A DNA stretch of 64,000 bases from Cryptomeria japonica (taxonomy: Eukaryota; Streptophyta; Pinopsida; Cupressales; Cupressaceae): positions 1-64,000 of the forward strand of contig NW_026729197.1 in the NCBI RefSeq assembly GCF_030272615.1. The letters are read 5' to 3'. Made by a program: the position numbers and the translations under genes. Each line of letters begins with the position of its first letter. Position 1 is the stretch's first letter. Positions 55,771-64,000 of the stretch are shown here, in pieces. The notes beneath the pieces are model-generated. The model ran no database searches. It was not told where the DNA came from and saw only the letters and a list, made by a program, of their open reading frames with translations.

Positions 55771-58700
55771 AGTTTTTCGCCGGGCGTCGCAATGCTATTT
55801 GAATAAACCTTTTGCCCGTTTGCGTTCTCGTCGGGGCCGGGCCGGGCCGGGGTGCGCTGCCCGCACTACCGCGCGCGCGGGGGCGACACCGAGCGCGCAC
55901 CCGAGGCGCCCCGAGCACACAGGCCACGGTGCAACCCGGGCGTTGTGCGCGCACCCCGGTGCGCCCGAGGTGCTGCGCGCGCACCCAGGTGAAATCGGTG
56001 TGCACCTCGGCCAGTGCGCGCTCGGTCGAGTCGCGCACGTTGGCCAAGGTGCACGGTGATGTTTCTTACTCTAAGGTTCCGCACCAGACGCCCGGGACAG
56101 GTGAGCGAAGCTGGGCGGGGCCGGGTGCGCGGCCGGGGCAGGTGCACGCAGCTGGAGAGAGCTTTGGAGCACACTTCGGAGCGCACCAATGATGCGCTCC
56201 ATTCAAAAGTTTCCTGAAAAGGCAAAAAAAGTTGAGATTATAGAATTTCCCACTTGAGAGATTGTAAAAAAAAAAAATTTAAAATGAAGGAAACGCGGGT
56301 GCCAAGGTGTGCGCAGCCCAGCCAAGGTGTGCGCACCAAGGCGCCCACCCTGGCGAAGGTGCACGCAAGGTGCGCACCCGAGGCAAACCGGACAATTAAC
56401 CCAACTTTCGACTTCGCGCGCACCTTGGAGCGCACTTCGGAGCGCTCCTTGGTGCGCACCAATCTTGGGCACCTCGGAGTGCACCATGGCGCCCACCAAG
56501 GTGCGCACCCGGGGCAAACCGAGCTCCGACTTCGTGCGCACCTTGGAGCGCACGAAAGGTGCGCACCATGGCGCCCACCAAGGTGCGCAGCCCAGCCAAG
56601 GCGTGCGCATCAAGGTGCGCACCCTGGCGAAGGTGCGCACCCGGGGCAAACCGAGCTCCGACTTCGTGCGCACCTTGGAGCGCACAAAAGGTGCGCAACC
56701 CAGCCAAGGTGTGCGCACCCCGGTCAAACCGAGCTCCGAATCGTGCGCACCAGAGGTGCACGCCATCGTGCGCACCTTGGAGCACACTTCGGAGCCCTCC
56801 TTGGTGCGCGCCGATGTTGCGCACCTCGGAGCGCACCCGGGGAAAACAATGCAATTAACCCGACTTTCGACTTCGTGGGCACCTCGGAGCGCTCTCGGGT
56901 TCGCACCTCGGAGCACACCGAGGTGCGCACCTTTGATGCGCTGCCTTCACCAATTTCCAGAAAAGGCAAGAAAACATTGAGAAGGTGTGCGCACCGAGGT
57001 GCCCACCCTGGCGAAGGTGCACGCGAGGTGCGCACCCGGGGCAAACCGGGCTCCGACTTCGTGCACGCCGCACCTTGGAGCACACTTCGGAGCGCTCCTT
57101 GGTGCGCACCAGGGCGCGCAACCCAGCCGAGGTGCCCACCCCGGCGAAGGTGCACGCGAGGTGCGCACCCGGGGCAAACCGGGCTCCGACTTCGTGCACG
57201 CCATGGTGCCCACCGCGGCGAAGGTGCACGCGAGGTGCGCACCCGGGGCAAACCGGGCTCCGACTTCGTGCACGCCGCACCTTGGAGCACACTTCGGAGC
57301 GCTCCTTGGTGCGCACCATGGTGCCCACCAGGGCGCGCAACCCCGCCGAAGGTGCACGCGAGGTGCGCACCCGGGGCAAACCGGGCTCCGACTTCGTGCA
57401 CGCCGCACCTTGGAGCACACTTCGGAGCGCTCCTTGGTGCGCACCATGGTGCCCACCAGGGCGCGCAACCCCGCCGAAGGTGCACGCGAGGTGCGCACCC
57501 GGGGCAAACCGGGCTCCGACTTCGTGCACGCCATGGTGCGCACCGCGGCGAAGGTGCGCACCCGGGGCAAACCGGGCTCCGACTTCGTGCACGCCGCACC
57601 TTGGAGCACACTTCGGAGCGCTCCTTGGTGCGCACCAGGGCGCGCAACCCAGCCGAGGTGCCCACCCCGGCGAAGGTGCACGCGAGGTGCGTACCCGGGG
57701 CAAACCGGGCTCCGACTTCGTGCACGCCGCACCTTGGAGCACACTTCGGAGCGCTCCTTGGTGCGCACCATGGTGCCCACCAGGCCGCGCAACCCAGCCA
57801 AGGTGTGCGCACCAAGGTGCACGCGAGGTGCGCACCCGGGGCAAACCGGGGTCCGACTTCGTGCACGCCGCACCTTGGAGCACACATCGGGGCGCTCCCG
57901 GGTTCGCACCGGCGTTGCGCACCGTGGTGGGCACCTCGGAGCACACCAAGGTGGGCAGCGAGGTGCGCACCTTTGATGCGATGCCTTCACTAATTTCCAT
58001 AAAAGGCAAAAAAAAAACGAGATTTTAAAATTTCCGTTTTGAAAGATAGTGAGAAAAAGGGAATGCTGGTGCCATCTTGAGCCCGCCCTGGTGCGCAGCC
58101 CAGCCAAGGTGTGCGCACCAAGGTGCCCACCCTGGCGAAGGTGCGCGCCCGGGCAATTAACCCAACTTCCAACTTCGCGCGCGCCAGGGTGGGAGCGCAC
58201 CCAACAACCGGGCCTGGGAAGAGCCAATGCGAGAAACCCCACCAAACGCTCTGACAAAAAAAGAGGGGGCGCTCCAGTAACCCCGCTTCGGAGCGCACCC
58301 TGGGCAAACCCAGCCAAGGTGCCCACCCCGGCCAAGGTGCAGGCGAGGTGCGCACCCGGGGCAAACCGGGCTCCGACAACGTGCACGCCGCACCTTGGAG
58401 CACACTTCGTAGCGCTCCCGGGTGCGCACCTCAGAGCACACCAAGGTGGGCAGCGAGGTGCGCACCTTTGATGCGCTGCCTTCACTAATTTCCAGAAAAG
58501 GCAAAAAAAAAAGGAGATTTTAAAATTTCCGTTTTGAAAGATAGTGAAAAAAACGGAACGCGCGTGCCATCTTGAGCCCGCCCTGGTGCGCAGCCCAGGT
58601 AAGGTGCCCACCCTGGCAAAGGTGCGCACCCGGGCAATTAACCCTACTTCCGACTTCGTGCGCGCCAGGGTGGCAACCGGGCCTCGGAAGAGCCAATGCG

Positions 58701-61700
58701 AGAAACCCCACCAAACGCTCCGACAAAAAAAGAGGCGGCGCTCCAATAACCCCGCTTCGGAGCGCAGCCGGGGCAAACCCAGCCAAGGTGCCCACCCCGA
58801 CGAAGGTGCACGCGAGGTGCGCACCCGGGGCAAACCGGGCTCCGACAACGTGCACGCAGCACCTTGGAGCACACTTCGAAGCACTCCCGGGTGCCCACCG
58901 GCGTTGCGCACCGTGGTGGGCAGCGAGGTGCGCACCTTTGATGCGCTGCCTTCACTAATTTCCAGAAAAAGGCAAAAAAAAATGAGATTTTAAAATTTCC
59001 GTTTTGAAAGATAGTGAAAAAAAAGGAACGCGGGTGCCATCTTGAGCCCGCCCTGGTGCGCAGCCCAGGCAAGGCATGCGCACCAAGGTGCCCACCCGAG
59101 GTGCACACCCGGGGCAAACCGGGCTCCGACTTCGTGCAGGCCGCACCTTGGAGCACACTTCGGAGCGCTCCTTGGTGCGCACCATGGTGCCCACCAGGGC
59201 GCGCAACCCAGCCAAGGTCTGCACACTAAGGTGCCCACCCCGGCGAAGGTGCACGCGAGGTGCGCACCCGGGGCAAACCGGGCTCCGACTTCGTGCACGC
59301 CATGGTGCCCACCGCGGCGAAGGTGCACGCGAGGTGCGCACCCGAGGCAAACCGGGCTCCGACTTCGTGCACGCCGCACCTTGGAGCACACTTCGGAGCG
59401 CTCCTTGGTGCGCACCATGGTGCCCACCAGGGCGCGCAACCCAGCCAAGGTGTGCGCACCAAGGTGCACGCGAGGTGCGCACCCGGGGCAAACCGGGGTC
59501 CGACTTCGTGCACGCCGCACCTTGGAGCACACATCGGAGCGCTCCCAGGTTCGCACCAGCGTTGCGCACCTTTGATGCGCTGCCTTCACTAATTTCCAGA
59601 AAAGGCAAAAAAAAACGATATTTTAAAATTTCCGTTCTGAAAGATAGTGAAAAAAACGGAACGCGGGTGCCATCTTGAGCCCTTCCTGGTGCGCAGCCCA
59701 GGCAAGTTGTGCGCACCAAGGTGCCCACCCTGGCGGAGGTGCGCGCCCGGGGCAAACCGGGCTCCGACTTCGTGCACTGCATGGTGCCCACCAAGGCGCG
59801 CAACCCAGCCAAGGTGCCCACCGCAGCGAAGGTGCACGCGAGGTGCACACCCGGGGCAAACCGGGCTCCGACTTCGTGCACGCCGCACCTTGGAGCACAC
59901 TTCAGAGCGCTCCTTGGTGCGCACCAGGGCGCGCAACCCAGCCGAGGTGCCCACCCCGGCGAAGGTGCACGCGAGGTGCGCACCCGGGGCAAACCGGGCT
60001 CCGACTTCGTGCACGCCATGGTGCCCACCGCGGCGAAGGTGCGCACCCGGGGCAAACCGGGCTCCGACTTCGTGCACGCCGCACCTTGGAGCACACTTCG
60101 GAGCGCTCCTTGGTGCGCACCATGGTGCCCACCAGGCCGCGCAACCCAGCCAAGGTGTGCGCACCAAGGTGCACGCGAGGTGCGCACCCGGGGCAAACCG
60201 GGGTCCGACTTCGTGCACGCCGCACCTTGGAGCACACATCGGGGCGCTCCCGGGTTCGCACCGGCGTTGCGCACCGTGGTGGGCACCTCGGAGCACACCA
60301 AGGTGGGCAGCGAGGTGCGCACCTTTGATGCGATGCCTTCACTAATTTCCATAAAAGGCAAAAAAAAAACGAGATTTTAAAATTTCCGTTTTGAAAGATA
60401 GTGAGAAAAAGGGAATGCTGGTGCCATCTTGAGCCCGCCCTGGTGCGCAGCCCAGCCAAGGTTTGCGCACCAAGGTGCCCACCCTGGCGAAGGTGCGCGC
60501 CCGGGCAATTAACCCAACTTCCAACTTCGCGCGCGCCAGGGTGGGAGCGCACCCAACAACCGGGCCTGGGAAGAGCCAATGCGAGAAACCCCACCAAACT
60601 CTCTGACAAAAAAAGAGGGGGCGCTCCAGTAACCCCGCTTCGGAGCGCACCCTGGGCAAACCCAGCCAAGGTGCCCACCCCGGCCAAGGTGCAGGCGAGG
60701 TGCGCACCCGGGGCAAACCGGGCTCCGACAACGTGCACGCCGCACCTTGGAGCACACTTCGTAGCGCTCCCGGGTGCGCACCTCAGAGCACACCAAGGTG
60801 GGCAGCGAGGTGCGCACCTTTGATGCGCTGCCTTCACTAATTTCCAGAAAAGGCAAAAAAAAAAGGAGATTTTAAAATTTCCGTTTTGAAAGATAGTGAA
60901 AAAAACGGAACGCGCGTGCCATCTTGAGCCCGCCCTGGTGCGCAGCCCAGGTAAGGTGCCACCCTGGCAAAGGTGCGCACCCGGGCAATTAACCCTACTT
61001 CCGACTTCGTGCGCGCCAGGGTGGCAACCGGGCCTCGGAAGAGCCAATGCGAGAAACCCCACCAAACGCTCCGACAAAAAAAGAGGCGGCGCTCCAATAA
61101 CCCCGCTTCGGAGCGCAGCCGGGGCAAACCAAGCCAAGGTGCCCACCCCGACGAAGGTGCACGCGAGGTGCGCACCCGGGGCAAACCGGGCTCCGACAAC
61201 GTGCACGCAGCACCTTGGAGCACACTTCGAAGCACTCCCGGGTGCCCACCGGCGTTGCGCACCGTGGTGGGCAGCGAGGTGCGCACCTTTGATGCGCTGC
61301 CTTCACTAATTTCCAGAAAAAGGCAAAAAAAAATGAGATTTTAAAATTTCCGTTTTGAAAGATAGTGAAAAAAAAGGAACGCGGGTGCCATCTTGAGCCC
61401 GCCCTGGTGCGCAGCCCAGGCAAGGCATGCGCACCAAGGTGCCCACCCGAGGTGCACACCCGGGGCAAACCGGGCTCCGACTTCGTGCAGGCCGCACCTT
61501 GGAGCACACTTCGGAGCGCTCCTTAGTGCGCACCATGGTGCCCACCAGGGCGCACCCGAGGCAAACCGGGCTCCGACTTCGTGCACGCCGCACCTTGGAG
61601 CACACATCGGAGCGCTCCCAGGTTCGCACCAGCGTTGCGCACCTTTGATGCGCTGCCTTCACTAATTTCCAGAAAAGGCAAAAAAAAACGATATTTTAAA

Positions 61701-63569
61701 ATTTCCGTTCTGAAAGATAGTGAAAAAAACGGAACGCGGGTGCCATCTTGAGCCCTTCCTGATGCGCAGCCCAGGCAAGTTGTGCGCACCAAGGTGCCCA
61801 CCCTGGCGGAGGTGCGCGCCCGGGGCAAACCGGGCTCCGACTTCGTGCACTGCATGGTGCCCACCAAGGCGCGCAACCCAGCCAAGGTGCCCACCGCAGC
61901 GAAGGTGCACGCGAGGTGCGCACCCGAGGTGCACACCCGGGGCAAACCGGGCTCCGACTTCGTGCACGCCGCACCTTGGAGCACACTTCAGAGCGCTCCT
62001 TGGTACGCACCAGGGCGCGCAACCCAGCCAAGGTGCTCACCCCGGCGAAGGTGCACGCGAGGTGCGCACCCGGGGCAAACCGGGCTCGGACTTCGTGCAC
62101 GCCGCACCTTGGAGCACACATCGGAGCGCTCCCGGGTTCGCACCAGCATTGCGCACCTTTGATGCGCTGCCTTCACTAATTTCCAGAAAAGGCAAAAAAA
62201 AGAAAAAAATGAGATTTTAAAATTTCCGTTTTGAAAGATAGTGAAAAAAACGGAACGCGGGTGCCATCTTGAGCCCGCCCTGGTGTGCAGCCCAGGCAAG
62301 TTGTGCGCACCAAGGCACCCACCCTGGCCAAGGTGGGTCACGGGGTGGGTCCTAGGGTGGGTAACGGGGTGGGTACTAAGGTGCGTGCCAAGGTGGGTCA
62401 TAGGGTGGGTGCCAAGGTGGGCACCAGGGTGGGTGTGCACCAACCCTAGCCAGGGTAGGTCACGGGGTGGTTGTCGGGGTGGGCGTCAAGGAGCCAAGGT
62501 GGGTGGCAAGTAGCCAAGTTGCGTGCCAAGGTGGGTGTCGGGGTGGGTGCCAAGGATCCAAGGTGGGTGCCAAGGAACCAAGGTGGGTGTCTGGGTGGGT
62601 GCCGAGGTGGGAGCCAGGGTGGGTCCCAAGGTGAGTGCAAAGGTGGGTGCCAGGGTCAAGGTGAGTGCCAATGTGGGTTCCAAGGTGCCAGGGTCAGGGT
62701 GAGTGCCAATGTGGGTTCAAAGGTGCTAAGTTGGGTGCGAGGTTGGGTGCGAGGGTGGGTGGGTGCCAAGGTGTGCTAGGTGGAAGCCCGGGTGGGTCGG
62801 CATCCCATGGGTGTCGAGTTGGGTGCCTGATGGGTGCTTCTTGTCAAGTTTTAGTCGTCGGGACTCATTTCGAGCCTTAGAGGTCGTTTCTTGTCCGGTT
62901 GCCCTGTCTTCGACCTGGGAACCCAATTTTGGTCCTCGGGTCCCATTTTTTTTTGTCTCGCATCCCACTTTTGGCCTGTGGCCTTTTCGGGGTCGATTCT
63001 CGTTTTGGGCATCAGAGCATGTTTCTTCTCCTAAAACCCAATATTTGTTTATTAAGTCTCGGAACACATTTTTGTTCTCGTGGACCCATCATGGGTCTTG
63101 GAACGCATTTGTGGTCCTTGGGTCCCATTTTGCATCCCGAAACTTGTGTTTTGGTGCTTGATCCCTATTTTGGGTGCCCACCTTGCACCAAGTGCGCACC
63201 CGGGGCAAACCGAGCGCCTTGGTGCACCGGGGCAAGATCGAGCGTGCACCCGAGGCGCCCCGAACATGCACCAAGGTGCACTCGGCCCACATGTGAGCGC
63301 AGGTCGTTGCGCCCGAGGTGGTGTGTGGGCACCGCGTTGCAGACGGGACACTGCACGCACACGACGCCCCCTCCAGGTGCACGCACGTAGGCCGGGCCGG
63401 GTGCACACCCGACGCCCTAGCAAGGTGCGCGCACCCGGGCAGGGCTCACACTTGGCGAACGGGGCGCACTTCGCGAGGGAGGGTGTGCACCTCGACGGGG
63501 GTGGGTGGCCGGGGTGGATTCGCACGTGGGTCGCGGTTTGCTAAGTACACACTGCGACAAGCTCATAAC

Positions 63570-63688
63570 GGGTGCGATCATACCAGCGTTAGTGCACCGG
63601 ATCCCATCAGAACTCCGCAGTTAAGCGCGCTTGGGCCGGAGTAGTACTGGGATGGGTGACCTCCCGGGAAGTCCCGGTGTTGCACCCT
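63570..63688 (+). rRNA. 5S ribosomal RNA, unit 8
   Basis: Identical gene, complete although its unit is cut off. Confidence 0.97.
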
Positions 63689-63693
63689 TTTTT
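63688..63693 (+). terminator. Pol III T6 terminator, unit 8
   Basis: T6 adjoining the 5S 3' end. Confidence 0.87.
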
Positions 63694-64000
63694 AGTTTTT
63701 CGCCGGGCGTCGCAATGCTATTTGAATAAACCTTTTGCCCGTTTGCGTTCTCGTCGGGGCCGGGCCGGGCCGGGGTGCGCTGCCCGCACTACCGCGCGCG
63801 CGGGGGGCGACACCGAGCGCGCACCCGAGGCGCCCCGAGCACACAGGCCACGGTGCAACCCGGGCGTTGTGCGCGCACCCCGGTGCGCCCGAGGTGCTGC
63901 GCGCGCACCCAGGTGAAATCGGTGTGCACCTCGGCCAGTGCGCGCTCGGTCGAGTCGCGCACGTTGGCCAAGGTGCACGGTGATGTTTCTTACTCTAAGG

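Larger units (their letters stand above)
54393..62315 (+). repeat. 7.92-kb tandem unit 7 (7923 bp)
   Basis: Standard length, with two private substitutions: CCCGAGGC for CCCGGGGC near 59345 and CCTTAGTGCG for CCTTGGTGCG near 61525. Confidence 0.95.
62316..64000 (+). repeat. 7.92-kb tandem unit 8, cut by window end
   Basis: The first 1685 bp of a unit, through the 5S gene and most of the GC-rich downstream spacer. It has one extra G near 63801 (CGGGGGGCGAC). The array plainly continues beyond the window. Confidence 0.95.

Noticed and set aside
6836-64000. Centromeric satellite array
   Set aside because: The unit length, the 5S gene with intact promoter and terminator, and the rDNA-spacer-like subrepeats do not fit the usual plant centromere repeat; nothing in the sequence points to kinetochore function.
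1-64000. 18S, 5.8S or 25/26S rRNA fragments
   Set aside because: I looked for conserved large-rRNA words in both strands and recognised none; the link to 45S rDNA rests only on promoter-like and spacer-like features.

Overview
This window is nuclear repeat DNA of a land plant. The only genes I can support are eight copies of a plant-type 5S rRNA gene, identical to one another over 118 nt, at 8100, 16024, 23947, 31870, 39797, 47724, 55647 and 63570. I see no protein-coding gene: the many long open frames come from GC-rich tandem repeats that are open on both strands. The 5S sequence fits Streptophyta but does not fix a genus.

The right-hand 57 kb (6836-64000) is a head-to-tail array of seven complete units and one partial unit, each about 7.92 kb (7923-7934 bp) with one 5S gene. 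A unit contains, in order: a G-rich minisatellite, a T-rich 20-22 bp minisatellite, a GC-rich 5S upstream spacer, the 5S gene with a T6 terminator, a GC-rich downstream spacer, and about 6 kb of nested subrepeats rich in the palindrome GGTGCGCACC and punctuated by AT-rich blocks. Inside the unit a 2.35 kb segment is followed by a shortened copy of itself. Units differ by only a few single-base changes or small indels. The leftmost unit is the most diverged.

The left-hand 6.8 kb is different but related. Positions 1-925 are a 188-bp tandem array in which each unit is a near-perfect nested foldback. Positions 1008-5377 hold thirteen copies of a module centred on CCCCTATATAAG, spaced about 440-545, then 311, then 155-158 bp. 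Read on the minus strand this is TATATAGGGG, which resembles the plant RNA polymerase I start-site consensus. The three leftmost modules carry two foldbacks just downstream on the minus strand; one of these is also the ancestor of the 188-bp satellite and shows paired substitutions that keep its stem. A 52-bp minisatellite (3808-4389) interrupts the module array. A G-rich minisatellite (5620-6835) leads into the 5S array.

My reading, which is inference: the left flank is spacer-promoter and 5' external-transcribed-spacer-like DNA of a 45S rDNA intergenic spacer pointing left, with any 18S gene beyond position 1. The 7.92 kb 5S units, pointing right, expanded from or next to that spacer. No 18S, 5.8S or 25/26S sequence is seen in the window. 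The 5S RNA would enter the large ribosomal subunit; nothing else here has an assignable product.
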